From Faecalicatena orotica (GTDB lineage: Bacteria > Bacillota > Clostridia > Lachnospirales > Lachnospiraceae): a stretch of 64,000 bases of DNA. The notes under the pieces are model-generated. The model had not been told where the DNA came from. It searched no databases and was given only the letters and a program-made list of their open reading frames with translations. Numbering within the stretch: the first letter of the stretch is position 1; every line of letters starts with the position of its first letter. The DNA lies in contig NZ_QGDL01000008.1 of the NCBI RefSeq assembly GCF_003149245.1, forward strand, positions 1 through 64,000, in the 5' to 3' direction. Positions 26,967-39,798 of this stretch are shown here, one piece after another. Made by a program: the position numbers and the translations under genes.

Positions 26967-28127
26967 ATGGAAAAGGCAAATGTTTCAGCATTTTTAAAGA
27001 AATATACAATGGTAATTGTATTAATCATTGTAACATTATTCTTTACATGGAAGACTGGAGGGAGAATGCTTCTTCCACAGAATGTCAACAACCTGATTTC
27101 ACAGAACGCATATGTATTTATCCTAGCAACAGGTATGCTCTTATGTATCTTAACGGGGGGCAACATTGACCTGAGTGTCGGGTCTATCGTATGTATCGTT
27201 GGTGCAGTCGGGGCAACCTGCATGGTTAACCTGAAGATGAACATATTCGCAAGTATACTGATTATGCTTGCCACAGGACTTGTAATCGGTATATGGCAGG
27301 GCTTCTGGATCGCCTACCGTCGTATTCCCCCTTTCATAGTCACCCTTGCTGGTATGCTGATGTTCCGCGGGCTGTCCAATATCGTACTCGACGGTTATAC
27401 CATCGCGCCTATGCCCGAAAAATACTTAATGCTTTTTAACAGCTATATTATCGACTTTTTCCACGGTGACGGATTGAATATTACATGTCTCCTTGTCGGA
27501 ATACTTGCAGCGGCAGTCTTCATCATTATTACATTCCGGGGCAGAAGGGCCAAAGTAAAAAAAGGCTATGCCGTTACTCCATTAGGAAGCGATATCATGA
27601 AATGTGCCGTTATCGGTCTGGCAATTATGCTTCTCATGTGGAGACTGGCACAGTATAAAGGAATTCCGAATATCCTTCTTTGGATTACTGTCATCGTTCT
27701 TATCTACGGGTACATTACATCTAAAACGACTGTAGGGCGCCACCTTTATGCAATCGGAGGAAATGAAAAGGCGGCCCAGCTTTCCGGTATCAATACAAAT
27801 AAAGTGTATTTCATTGCATACGCAAATATGGGGCTTCTGGCCGCAGTTGCCGCAATGGTCACAATTGCAAGACTAAGCTCGGCAAGCCCGACAGCAGGAG
27901 AAAGTTACGAAATGGATGCCATTGGCTCCTGCTTCATCGGCGGTGCATCAGCATACGGCGGAAGCGGTACAATACCGGGCGTAATTATCGGTGCTACATT
28001 GATGGGTGTAATCAATCTGGGAATGTCAATCATGGGAGTAGATGCTAACTGGCAGAAAGTAGTAAAAGGAGCTGTCCTGCTTGCGGCAGTCATCTTTGAT
28101 GTGGAATCCAAGAAACGGGCAAAATAA
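26967..28127 (+). CDS. Sugar ABC transporter permease (MmsB/XylH type)
   Basis: A 386-residue permease of the BPD_transp_2 class with about ten TM segments. It has the GGNIDLSVGS motif near residue 65 and GGASAYGGSGTIPGV near 320, typical of xylose/ribose-type permeases. It is one polypeptide that works as a homodimer with the double ATPase. The operon ends here; a new promoter follows for the RpiR regulator. Confidence 0.92.
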   Translation: MEKANVSAFLKKYTMVIVLIIVTLFFTWKTGGRMLLPQNVNNLISQNAYVFILATGMLLCILTGGNIDLSVGSIVCIVGAVGATCMVNLKMNIFASILIMLATGLVIGIWQGFWIAYRRIPPFIVTLAGMLMFRGLSNIVLDGYTIAPMPEKYLMLFNSYIIDFFHGDGLNITCLLVGILAAAVFIIITFRGRRAKVKKGYAVTPLGSDIMKCAVIGLAIMLLMWRLAQYKGIPNILLWITVIVLIYGYITSKTTVGRHLYAIGGNEKAAQLSGINTNKVYFIAYANMGLLAAVAAMVTIARLSSASPTAGESYEMDAIGSCFIGGASAYGGSGTIPGVIIGATLMGVINLGMSIMGVDANWQKVVKGAVLLAAVIFDVESKKRAK

Positions 28128-28151
28128 GTTTTGCTTTTATATGTTACACCG

Positions 28152-28209
28152 AAACTTCTATTGTGCGTCTCCCGCTGACTTGGTATAATACTTTATAAAT
28201 GAGAAGTTT
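28152..28209 (+). promoter_or_regulatory. Promoter of the RpiR gene framed by an inverted repeat
   Basis: -35 TTGTGC (28161-28166), 17-bp spacer, and -10 TATAAT (28184-28189). AAACTTCT (28152-28159) and its reverse complement AGAAGTTT (28202-28209) bracket the promoter, which suggests that a dimeric regulator, possibly RpiR itself, closes it. Confidence 0.6.
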
Positions 28210-28229
28210 ATCGGGGGGATTCCAATGCT

Positions 28230-30978
<2,749 letters not shown>

Positions 30979-30987
30979 GAGGAATAA

Positions 30988-32421
<1,434 letters not shown>

Positions 32422-32436
32422 AATACCCAATAATAA

Positions 32437-33348
32437 TTAGCCCCGGTGCTGCCTGCGGTATTCCGTCGGCAGTACCTGAAAGTATTCTTTAAACGCCGCT
32501 GTAAATTTACTTTGGTTTCCATACCCTACAGCCTGTGCTATTTGGGATATGCTGTCGTTCGTTTCAAGCAGGAGACTGGCGGCACGCTCCATCCGGTGTT
32601 CTCTTGTGTGTGCGGCAATAGAGTTTCCATAGACTGCTTTGAATACGGTCTTCAGGGTCGTTGGATTTATCAGATATTGTTTTGCCAGAGATTCTATTGT
32701 AAAATGCTGCTCCATGTGTCTGGTGAGCTGCTCGTGAATATTCCGGATAATCTCGACCTGATCGGCCTGATAATCAGCCAGATGTTCATTGGCAGAGACA
32801 CTGCATTTGCCAAGGTACAACAAGAGTTCCAAGGCTTTTAACTTCCGGCAGGGCAGGGAAAATTCATCCGGCTGGTCATAGAACCCGGAAAAAATAGATT
32901 CCGTCTGTGCGTTTCCCGCAAAAGAGGTCAGGATTCCGCTTTTACAGAACTTCTGGTGCAAAAACTCCCCGGTGATTCCTGTGCCCACCAGCAGTTCCGG
33001 TGGATCACTGGAAAGCAGATCCAAATCAACACAAAGTGCAAATCCTTCATAATAATTATTCGGAAATGTCATAACAGAATTGGCACAGACGTCCATCGTG
33101 TGCAGGCTGTAATTCCCCGGCCCGAGGTAAACTGTGTTCCCATTTTCCATTTTCCAGCCCATCCGTCCGGCCCTGCAGTAATTGATTTCCAGAACGTGTG
33201 CCAGGGCATCGTGAGGCAGCGTAAGCTGGTCAGATCTGAAAGTAAAGAAAGACAACTCTATACCGAGGAAAAGCCGGCAGGTTTCCATTTGGCTTCCATC
33301 ATGAAGCAGGGAAAGTCCCTGCTCTATTTGTTCTAAATTATGTTCCAT
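32437..33348 (-). CDS. AraC-family transcriptional regulator
   Basis: A 303-residue regulator. The N-terminal part is a sensory domain with FRSDQLTLPHDALAHVLEINYCRAGRMGW. The C-terminal AraC HTH pair lies at about 205-303 (FTIESLAKQYLINPTTLKTVFKAVYG, DSISQIAQAVGYGNQSKFTAAFKE, then VLPTEYRR). This resembles the YbtA-type regulators often found near metal or siderophore transporters. The neighbour is a metal-responsive ArsR gene, but the target is not evident. Confidence 0.88.
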   Translation of the reverse strand: MEHNLEQIEQGLSLLHDGSQMETCRLFLGIELSFFTFRSDQLTLPHDALAHVLEINYCRAGRMGWKMENGNTVYLGPGNYSLHTMDVCANSVMTFPNNYYEGFALCVDLDLLSSDPPELLVGTGITGEFLHQKFCKSGILTSFAGNAQTESIFSGFYDQPDEFSLPCRKLKALELLLYLGKCSVSANEHLADYQADQVEIIRNIHEQLTRHMEQHFTIESLAKQYLINPTTLKTVFKAVYGNSIAAHTREHRMERAASLLLETNDSISQIAQAVGYGNQSKFTAAFKEYFQVLPTEYRRQHRG

Positions 33349-33396
33349 ATTTGTTCTCCTGTTCCAGAACCTATTCGTTCATTCTTTATACATGCT

Positions 33397-33762
33397 CTAA
33401 TCAGGACAAGTGATTTCCATCATTTTCTCTATCATCTCATGCAGCAGACGGCTCTGTTTAGTGTCTGCCGCCTTATAGTATACTTCTTTCCCCGCCCGCC
33501 GGCTGACGATCAGACCGCTGTCACGCAGTGGACGAAGGTGGTGGGAGACTGCCGGGCTTGACATCTCCATCATTGCCGAAATATTGATGACGCATTCCTC
33601 ACAATGGCATAAAAGCCAGAAAATACGGATTCTGGTAGTGTCCCCTAACTGTCTGAATACTTCCGTAACCATCTGGAAATGATCGATATGGGAGAGCTGT
33701 TCCCGTAAGTCAACCGCCGTATCCTGCGTTCCTTGGTGATGCGGTAATTCCATAATCTCCAT
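33397..33762 (-). CDS. ArsR-family metal-responsive repressor
   Basis: A 121-residue winged-helix repressor of the SmtB/ArsR family. The metal-sensing helix carries LLCHCEECV (Cys-x-Cys and another Cys) in the position used by arsenic or cadmium/lead sensors. The recognition helix is SSPAVSHHLRPLRDSGLI, and a YYKAAD wing follows. An N-terminal HHQGTQD stretch could add histidine ligands. Start ATG 33762 behind AAAGGAGG. It is divergent from the HMA protein and P-type ATPase and is the likely repressor of that promoter. Confidence 0.9.
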   Translation of the reverse strand: MEIMELPHHQGTQDTAVDLREQLSHIDHFQMVTEVFRQLGDTTRIRIFWLLCHCEECVINISAMMEMSSPAVSHHLRPLRDSGLIVSRRAGKEVYYKAADTKQSRLLHEMIEKMMEITCPD

Positions 33763-33779
33763 ATAAAACCTCCTTTTGC

Positions 33780-33807
33780 GTAACTGTTCAGAACCATAAA
33801 CAGTTAC
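33780..33807 (-). repeat. Inverted repeat in the ArsR leader
   Basis: GTAACTGTT (33780-33788) and AACAGTTAC (33799-33807) form a 9-bp perfect stem with a 10-nt loop just upstream of the ArsR ribosome binding site. A closely similar GTAACTG/CAGTTAC pair is found in the leaders of both Rpn copies, so it may be a dispersed palindrome. Confidence 0.55.
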
Positions 33808-33865
33808 TCTTTTGCTCTAAATAGAAATGATTTTAGCCCGTTTGGCAGGCATTACCTTCGGGGCA

Positions 33866-33927
33866 TTGACTTGAATCCTTACCTGCATTATACTTCAGTC
33901 ATAACAATTAAACAAGTGCTTAATTGT
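33866..33927 (+). promoter_or_regulatory. Metal-resistance promoter with ArsR operator
   Basis: -35 TTGACT (33866-33871), 17-bp spacer, and -10 TATACT (33889-33894) point to the HMA and ATPase genes. Right after the -10 lies ACAATTAA (33904-33911) and its reverse complement TTAATTGT (33920-33927), with an inner CA/TG pair. The whole is a 24-bp palindrome of the kind bound by ArsR/CzrA-type repressors. Its position over the transcription start fits repression relieved by metal. Confidence 0.75.
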
Positions 33928-33967
33928 ATAATTGAAAATATTTATTCATTGAAAGGGGTATCTTATT

Positions 33968-34186
33968 ATGAAAAAAACTTACAAAATCGAAGTAGACTGT
34001 GCAAACTGTGCAAACCTGATGGAGGACGCTGCACGCAAAACTTCCGGTGTGGACTCTGCTGTTGTAAACTTTATGACACAGAAGATGACTGTAGAATTTA
34101 CTGAGGGCCAGGAACCGAAAAAGGTTATGAAAGAAGTACTCAAAGCCTGCAAAAAAGTAGAGCCTGACTGCGAGATTGAACTCTGA
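33968..34186 (+). CDS. Free-standing HMA-domain metal chaperone
   Basis: A 72-residue heavy-metal-associated domain with the ferredoxin-like fold. The metal site is DCANCAN (CxxC near residues 12-15), followed by VDSAVVNFMTQKMTV. The DCANCA form with an acidic residue before the first Cys is typical of Zn/Cd domains rather than Cu chaperones. It precedes a P1B ATPase that lacks such a domain, so it probably hands metal to that pump in trans. Start ATG behind GAAAGGGG. Confidence 0.9.
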   Translation: MKKTYKIEVDCANCANLMEDAARKTSGVDSAVVNFMTQKMTVEFTEGQEPKKVMKEVLKACKKVEPDCEIEL

Positions 34187-34226
34187 TCCGCGTATCTGGC
34201 GATTCAGATTGAAAGAGAGGGTTTCC

Positions 34227-36110
34227 ATGAACAAAAAACAAAAAAGAATGCTGGCCCGCATAATTATTGCGGCTGTCATGCTGGTTATATTAAATTTTAT
34301 TCCGGTTTCCGGATTTCTTCGCCTGTTTTTCTATCTGGCTGACTACCTGATTATCGGCTATGATATCCTGAAAAAGGCCGGAAAAGGCATCATGAACCGC
34401 AGGGTTTTTGACGAAAACTTTCTGATGTCAGTAGCTACCGTAGGCGCATTTGCTCTGGCCATCTACTCCGGCAGCGGGGACTACAATGAAGCCATAGCAG
34501 TCATGCTGTTTTACCAGATCGGCGAACTGTTCCAGAGCTATGCCGTGGGCAGGAGCCGTAAGAACATCAGTGCCCTGATGGACATCCGCCCTGACTATGC
34601 CAATATTGAACAAGATGGCAGACTTATAAAGGTTGACCCGGACGAAGTTAGCATCGGCAGTATAATCATCGTGCAGCCCGGGGAAAAAGTTCCTTTGGAT
34701 GGTATTATTATAGAAGGAAGTTCCAGCTTAAATACCAGTGCGCTCACAGGTGAAAGCCTGCCCAGAGACGCCAAAACCGGAGATGAGATCATCAGCGGCT
34801 GTATCAATATGACAGGCGTATTAAAAATCCGGACATCAAAAGAATTTGGAGAATCTACAGTTTCAAAAATTCTGGAACTGGTGGAAAATTCCAGTTCCCG
34901 TAAATCAAAGTCTGAAGATTTTATTTCCAAATTTGCCAGAGCGTATACACCTGCCGTTTGCTATGGTGCACTGGCATTAGCCTTCCTGCCGCCTCTTGTC
35001 CAGATGATTATGGGGTCAACTGCGCAGTGGAGTGTCTGGATTTACCGTGCATTAACCTTCCTCGTTATCAGTTGTCCATGTGCCTTGGTTATCAGTATCC
35101 CCCTCAGTTTTTTTGCCGGTATCGGCGGAGCCAGTAAAGAAGGGATATTAATCAAAGGCTCCAACTATCTGGAAACTTTGTCTCAGGCGAAATGTGTTGT
35201 ATTTGACAAAACCGGTACTCTGACGCAGGGTGTATTCGAAGTCATCGGAGTGCACCATAACGAGCTGGAAAATGCACAGATTCTGGAATATGCGGCACTG
35301 GCCGAATGTGCTTCTTCCCATCCGATCAGCAAGAGCCTTCAAAAGGCATATGGCAGGGAAATCGACCACAGCCGTGTGAATGACATCGAAGAAATCGGCG
35401 GCTATGGTATTACCGCTCAGGTAGACGGTAAATCTATTGCCGCAGGTAACAGCAAACTGATGAAAAAGCTTGGTATTACGTATTATGAATGCCACAGTGC
35501 AGGAACGATCGTACACATCGCTATCGATGGAGAATATGCCGGCCATATCCTGATTTCAGACATTGTTAAACCACATTCAAAAGCGGCTGTTGCAGAATTG
35601 AAAAAAGCCGGCGTGGAAAAAACAGTCATGCTTACCGGCGATACAAAACGCGTGGCTGAGCAGGTAGCTGAAACGCTGGGAATCGACGAAGTGTACAGTG
35701 AGCTGCTTCCTGCCGGCAAGGTTTCCAAAGTGGAAGAACTGCTTTCCGCCAAGAATGAAAAATCAAAACTGGCATTCGTCGGCGACGGCATTAACGACGC
35801 TCCAGTACTGACCCGTGCAGACATTGGAATCGCTATGGGCGCTATGGGTTCAGATGCAGCCATCGAGGCGGCAGATGTCGTGCTGATGGATGATGATCCT
35901 ATGCAGATATCGAAGGCAATCAAAATTTCCCGAAAGTGTATCCGCATTGTATACGAAAATATCAGCTTTGCCTTAGTAATTAAATTTGCATGTCTGGCAT
36001 TAGGTGCTGTCGGTATCGCAAATATGTGGTATGCTATCTTTGCAGATGTAGGCGTCATGATTATTGCAATCCTCAACGCCATCCGTGCCCTGCGGGTTCG
36101 GGACCTATAG
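34227..36110 (+). CDS. Zn/Cd/Pb-type P1B ATPase (ZntA/CadA-like)
   Basis: A 627-residue metal-exporting P-type ATPase. Key sites: the TGES actuator motif in LTGESLPRD, the intramembrane C283-P-C285 metal site in VISCPCALV, phosphorylated Asp327 in FDKTGTLT, the HP motif in CASSHPIS, and GDGINDAP. It starts directly with TM helices and has no N-terminal HMA domain; that function is on the preceding small protein. Start ATG 34227 follows GAGAGGG; an open frame 17 codons longer overlaps the HMA gene and has no start signal. It confers Zn2+, Cd2+ or Pb2+ efflux. Confidence 0.93.
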   Translation: MNKKQKRMLARIIIAAVMLVILNFIPVSGFLRLFFYLADYLIIGYDILKKAGKGIMNRRVFDENFLMSVATVGAFALAIYSGSGDYNEAIAVMLFYQIGELFQSYAVGRSRKNISALMDIRPDYANIEQDGRLIKVDPDEVSIGSIIIVQPGEKVPLDGIIIEGSSSLNTSALTGESLPRDAKTGDEIISGCINMTGVLKIRTSKEFGESTVSKILELVENSSSRKSKSEDFISKFARAYTPAVCYGALALAFLPPLVQMIMGSTAQWSVWIYRALTFLVISCPCALVISIPLSFFAGIGGASKEGILIKGSNYLETLSQAKCVVFDKTGTLTQGVFEVIGVHHNELENAQILEYAALAECASSHPISKSLQKAYGREIDHSRVNDIEEIGGYGITAQVDGKSIAAGNSKLMKKLGITYYECHSAGTIVHIAIDGEYAGHILISDIVKPHSKAAVAELKKAGVEKTVMLTGDTKRVAEQVAETLGIDEVYSELLPAGKVSKVEELLSAKNEKSKLAFVGDGINDAPVLTRADIGIAMGAMGSDAAIEAADVVLMDDDPMQISKAIKISRKCIRIVYENISFALVIKFACLALGAVGIANMWYAIFADVGVMIIAILNAIRALRVRDL

Positions 36111-36118
36111 TGAAATCC

Positions 36119-36144
36119 GGTGCAGGCTTTGTACAGCCTGCGCC
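36119..36144 (+). terminator. Hairpin after the P-type ATPase gene
   Basis: GGTGCAGGCT (36119-36128) pairs with AGCCTGCGCC (36135-36144), with one G-U pair and a 6-nt loop, followed by TGTTTGCATTTG. A probable terminator with a weak T-run. Confidence 0.6.
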
Positions 36145-36196
36145 TGTTTGCATTTGACTTTGTTATGAAAATAAGATAGAAAACAGGAGTATGATT

Positions 36197-36649
36197 ATGA
36201 ATTTACATTTTGAGCCGGTCCTTCCGGCAAACAGGAGAGAAGTAGAAAGATTACAGACATTGCCGGAACAGGCCGGCTTTATTGAAAGTGTCAGGGACTG
36301 CCTGACAGAGGCCGATGAATATCCTGAATGGAAACCAGTGGGAATTTATGATGATGAATTGCTGGTCGGATTTGCCATGTATGGTTATTTCGCTGATTTA
36401 CAGCCAGAGGGGGAAGTGTGGCTGGACCGCCTCCTGATTGACAGGAAGTATCAGAAAAAAGGGTATGGGAAGGCCGCGGTTCTCGCCCTGCTGGAACGTC
36501 TGCGCCGGGAATATGGCAAAGACCAGATCTATTTGAGCGTATACGATAACAATACGGCCGCAATTGCCATGTATCAGCAGCTCGGTTTTCATTTTAACGG
36601 AAAGTGCGATGCCAAAGGGGAGAAAATCATGGTGCATACCGAAAACTGA
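36197..36649 (+). CDS. GNAT-family N-acetyltransferase (spermidine-type)
   Basis: A 150-residue GNAT protein close to the BltD/SpeG-like polyamine acetyltransferases: LHFEPVLPANRREVERL start, VGIYDDELLVGFAMYG, VWLDRLLIDRKYQKKGYGKAA as the acetyl-CoA loop, and VYDNNTAAIAMYQQLGFHFNGK at the C-terminus. Start at 36197 because CAGGAG is about 6 bases upstream; the ATG at 36191 is too close. It stands alone between two terminators. A polyamine substrate is plausible but unproven. Confidence 0.82.
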   Translation: MNLHFEPVLPANRREVERLQTLPEQAGFIESVRDCLTEADEYPEWKPVGIYDDELLVGFAMYGYFADLQPEGEVWLDRLLIDRKYQKKGYGKAAVLALLERLRREYGKDQIYLSVYDNNTAAIAMYQQLGFHFNGKCDAKGEKIMVHTEN

Positions 36650-36677
36650 AAGTAAAGTATACGACACTGTGAATTAA

Positions 36678-36715
36678 AATGGCACATGACCCGTACCAAC
36701 AGATCATGTGCCATT
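36678..36715. terminator. Bidirectional terminator
   Basis: A 12-bp perfect stem, AATGGCACATGA (36678-36689) with TCATGTGCCATT (36704-36715), 14-nt loop, followed by ATTTAA on the plus strand and TTAATTC on the minus. It serves the acetyltransferase gene and the convergent AAA gene whose stop lies at 36718. Confidence 0.8.
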
Positions 36716-36717
36716 AT

Positions 36718-37866
36718 TTAATCTAATACCATTATCTTCTTATCTATAGCAAACCACGGTACCTGCCCCGCAATTTCACGCTTTCTAATCCGGTTCATGA
36801 GCTCCAGATATACGAAATTCTCACACAAAACCCCCTCTATAGTTTCAAGCGGCTCTCCTGTAAGTTTAAGGAAATACCCTGCCACACCCAAATCGTTAAA
36901 ATAATATCTGCAATTATCCACGATATCAAGATTACTACAGTCTACGCTCATACTGCAATACCCGATCTGGTGTGATAAGTACAGCCAGCTTATAGCATAA
37001 TTTGTCATTCTTTTAGATATCCTGCCACTTTCTTCCTTAAATATAATTTTTGTCAGATCTGTAGTTAAATCCTTTGTACCTTTTTTCTCCTTTAAAAGAG
37101 TAACTGCAATTGATGAAAACACTTTCTCAAACATCTCCAGTTCAAGAGGGCTTTCAAAATATTTGGAAGATTCCTTCACAAAAATGTGTATCAAGTTCGC
37201 AATAACTGCTTCACATTCCTGAATACTATTACTCTGCAGATAAGTAATCACAACTTCCGGATATCCGCCAATCTGAAGGTATATTTCAAAATACTGTCTT
37301 AATTCATCATATAATACATGCTCTGACTCACCATACAGACTGATGCTTTCATATTCATCCCTCTTCCCAAATGCATCCAGAAATTCCGGAAATGTAAGTG
37401 TGGTCATCGTAAGCGTATCCACATCCCCGGCCGATAAAAAATATTCCTTATCCCGCGTTTTACCCAAATAAGAACCAGTCACAATAAAATGAGCTTTAAA
37501 ATCCCTTGCAAACTCCCGGATCCTACTGTAGACCACTGCTGATTCCTGTATTTCATCAATCACAACCAGAATTTCTTCCTCATCTTTAAATTCAGGATCA
37601 TAAAGCAGTAAGGCCTTGTGAATCGGATGTTCTTCCCGTTTCTGCCCTGGCTCCCAACTGCTCGCTGCATCCAGACACTTTAAAAAGTCAGCACCTGTTG
37701 AGCCAACCATATTAATATAAAGATATCTTTTATATTCCTGTCTGGCGAATTTATCTAAAATGTATGTTTTTCCAACCTGTCTTGCACCTTCTAATTCCAA
37801 TACTTTATGAGTATTTTTATTTTTCCAGTCAAGTAATTTTTTGTATATATCCCTTTTAAGTTCCAT
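36718..37866 (-). CDS. AAA_14/DUF4143 ATP-binding protein, probably truncated
   Basis: A 382-residue protein: Walker A GARQVGKTY near residue 25, Walker B EILVVIDEIQES near 102, a sensor motif VTGSYLG near 131, then a DUF4143 region (about 205-365, QIGGYPEVV, YAISWLYLSHQIGYC, NDLGVAGYF, CENFVYLELMNR). In relatives a VPCFA-type motif is followed by a GELDF strand and a restriction-nuclease-like end of roughly 80-100 residues. Here the frame stops after PWFAIDKKIMVLD, directly at a terminator, so the C-terminal part seems lost. Such proteins are common accessory genes of unclear role. Confidence 0.7.
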   Translation of the reverse strand: MELKRDIYKKLLDWKNKNTHKVLELEGARQVGKTYILDKFARQEYKRYLYINMVGSTGADFLKCLDAASSWEPGQKREEHPIHKALLLYDPEFKDEEEILVVIDEIQESAVVYSRIREFARDFKAHFIVTGSYLGKTRDKEYFLSAGDVDTLTMTTLTFPEFLDAFGKRDEYESISLYGESEHVLYDELRQYFEIYLQIGGYPEVVITYLQSNSIQECEAVIANLIHIFVKESSKYFESPLELEMFEKVFSSIAVTLLKEKKGTKDLTTDLTKIIFKEESGRISKRMTNYAISWLYLSHQIGYCSMSVDCSNLDIVDNCRYYFNDLGVAGYFLKLTGEPLETIEGVLCENFVYLELMNRIRKREIAGQVPWFAIDKKIMVLD

Positions 37867-37996
37867 GCCGCACCGCCTAACTGATTTTACAATCTATAAC
37901 TATAATTACCATTATACGTAATATTTCCTTTTTCACAAGCCGCAATCACTTTACTGTTTATAAGGCTGAATAAAAACTCATCAGCCCGCATTATAG

Positions 37997-38025
37997 TTTA
38001 CTTCGCAAATAAAACATAGTATAAT
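37997..38025 (+). promoter_or_regulatory. Promoter of the AAA/PD-(D/E)XK gene
   Basis: -35 TTTACT (37997-38002), 17-bp spacer, and -10 TATAAT (38020-38025), about 55 bases before the start codon. The leader is AT-rich and has no clear hairpin. Confidence 0.65.
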
Positions 38026-38080
38026 TTCGATATAATATTACCATTAATAATGAAAATATGGAAATCGGGGTGATGAGATT

Positions 38081-39784
38081 ATGTCAAAAACAATAGCAAT
38101 CGGACTTCAGGACTTCAGAAAGATAAGAGAGCAGAATACTTTTTATGTAGATAAAACAAAATTAATTAAAGAATGGTGGGAGTCCAGAGATGATGTCACT
38201 CTGATCACGCGACCCAGACGTTTTGGGAAAACACTCACAATGAGTATGATTGAACAGTTTTTTTCAATAAAGTATTCGGAATGCAGTCAGATTTTTGAAG
38301 GATTATATATATGGTCTGACAAAGAATTTCAAAAACTACAGGGAACATATCCCGTCATTTCACTTACTTTTTCTGATGTCAAGGAGACTTCATATGAACA
38401 GATGAGGAAAAAAATATGTGAGATTATCGTGGATCTATATAATGATAACGATTTTTTACTGAACGGTGATATCCTAAATGACCGGGAAAAAGAATATTTC
38501 CGCAAAGTATCCGCTGAAATGGAAGATTACGAAATTACGATCGCACTACGCAGATTGTCAGGTTATCTGTTTAAGTATTACGGGAAAAAAACAATCATTC
38601 TTCTGGATGAGTATGATACCCCCATGCAGGAGTCTTTTGTCGGAGACTACTGGGATGAATTTACTGCTTTTACAAGGAGTCTCTTTAATGCAACATTTAA
38701 AAACAATCCATACCTTGAGCGGGCTATCATGACCGGGATTACGCGAATCAGCAAAGAATCTATTTTTTCAGATCTGAATAATCTTGAAATTGTTACAACA
38801 ACTTCTTCAAAATACGATGAAATGTTTGGTTTTACAGAAGCAGAAGTTGATGTGGCTTTGAAAGAATATGATTTATGGGATCGCAAGGCAGAAGTCAAAC
38901 GATGGTATGACGGTTTTACATTTGGTGAGAAAAAAGAGCTTTATAACCCGTGGTCAATCATTAACTTTCTGGATAAGAAAAAAGTCGGACCGTATTGGAC
39001 GAATACAAGCAGCAACCGCCTTGTGAGAAAAGTGATTCAGGAAGGTACAAAACAGGTAAAGGAAACCTTCGAGACTTTACTTTTAGGTGGAAGCATATCC
39101 ACCGCAATTGACGAACAAATTATATATAACCAGCTCAATCTGGACGAGGGGGCAATATGGAGCCTGCTTTTAGCCAGTGGTTACCTCAAGGTAAAAGGGC
39201 AGTCAATCCACGAGGGGGATTACGGGCAATGGAAACATGTTTACGAGTTAGAAATTACCAATTATGAAGTCAAGGTTATGTTTCACGATATGGTACGGGA
39301 CTGGTTTGCTTATTCTGCCTCTAATTATAACGAATTTATACGGGCTTTGTTACAGGATGATTTAAAAGCCATGAATATTTATATGAATAGAATCTCTGCA
39401 TCCACATTCAGTTACTTTGACACAGGCAGGAAGCCCTCAGAAAGTGAACCGGAGCGCTTTTATCATGGGTTTGTCCTCGGATTGATCGTAGAATTGGCAA
39501 ACCGGTATGAATTAACCTCTAATCGGGAAAGTGGATTCGGGAGATATGACGTAATGCTGGTACCTAAAAACCATGAGGATGATGCTGTGATTTTGGAGTT
39601 TAAAGTACAGGATATGGATGATGAACGGGAGCTTTCCGACACTGTACAGGCAGCAATTCGGCAGATAAACGAAAAAAATTATGCGGCATCACTTATCCAA
39701 AAGGGAATTCCGGATAATAAAATCAGAAAATATGGATTTGCATTTCAGGGGAAAAAGGTTCTGATTGGCAGTGAGAGTAAATAG
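38081..39784 (+). CDS. AAA-ATPase_like / PD-(D/E)XK nuclease-domain protein
   Basis: A 567-residue protein of a family with many copies in gut Firmicutes and Bacteroidetes. N-terminal ATPase-like part: FYVDKTKLIKEWW, then RPRRFGKTLTMSM (a shortened Walker A near residue 45) and IILLDEYDTPMQ (Walker B near 175). A middle WYDGFTFG/YNPWSIINFL region follows. The C-terminal PD-(D/E)XK-like fold (about 465-567) has RYDVMLVP and AVILEFKVQD as catalytic-type strands and an AIRQINEKNYA helix. Biological function is unknown; roles in phage or element conflict have been suggested for such fusions. Confidence 0.8.
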   Translation: MSKTIAIGLQDFRKIREQNTFYVDKTKLIKEWWESRDDVTLITRPRRFGKTLTMSMIEQFFSIKYSECSQIFEGLYIWSDKEFQKLQGTYPVISLTFSDVKETSYEQMRKKICEIIVDLYNDNDFLLNGDILNDREKEYFRKVSAEMEDYEITIALRRLSGYLFKYYGKKTIILLDEYDTPMQESFVGDYWDEFTAFTRSLFNATFKNNPYLERAIMTGITRISKESIFSDLNNLEIVTTTSSKYDEMFGFTEAEVDVALKEYDLWDRKAEVKRWYDGFTFGEKKELYNPWSIINFLDKKKVGPYWTNTSSNRLVRKVIQEGTKQVKETFETLLLGGSISTAIDEQIIYNQLNLDEGAIWSLLLASGYLKVKGQSIHEGDYGQWKHVYELEITNYEVKVMFHDMVRDWFAYSASNYNEFIRALLQDDLKAMNIYMNRISASTFSYFDTGRKPSESEPERFYHGFVLGLIVELANRYELTSNRESGFGRYDVMLVPKNHEDDAVILEFKVQDMDDERELSDTVQAAIRQINEKNYAASLIQKGIPDNKIRKYGFAFQGKKVLIGSESK

Positions 39785-39798
39785 GAAAGGAAGCACCT

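Noticed and set aside
35483-36082. A 199-codon minus-strand frame opposite the P-type ATPase gene
   Set aside because: Shadow of conserved ATPase motifs; low-complexity Ser/Ala composition.
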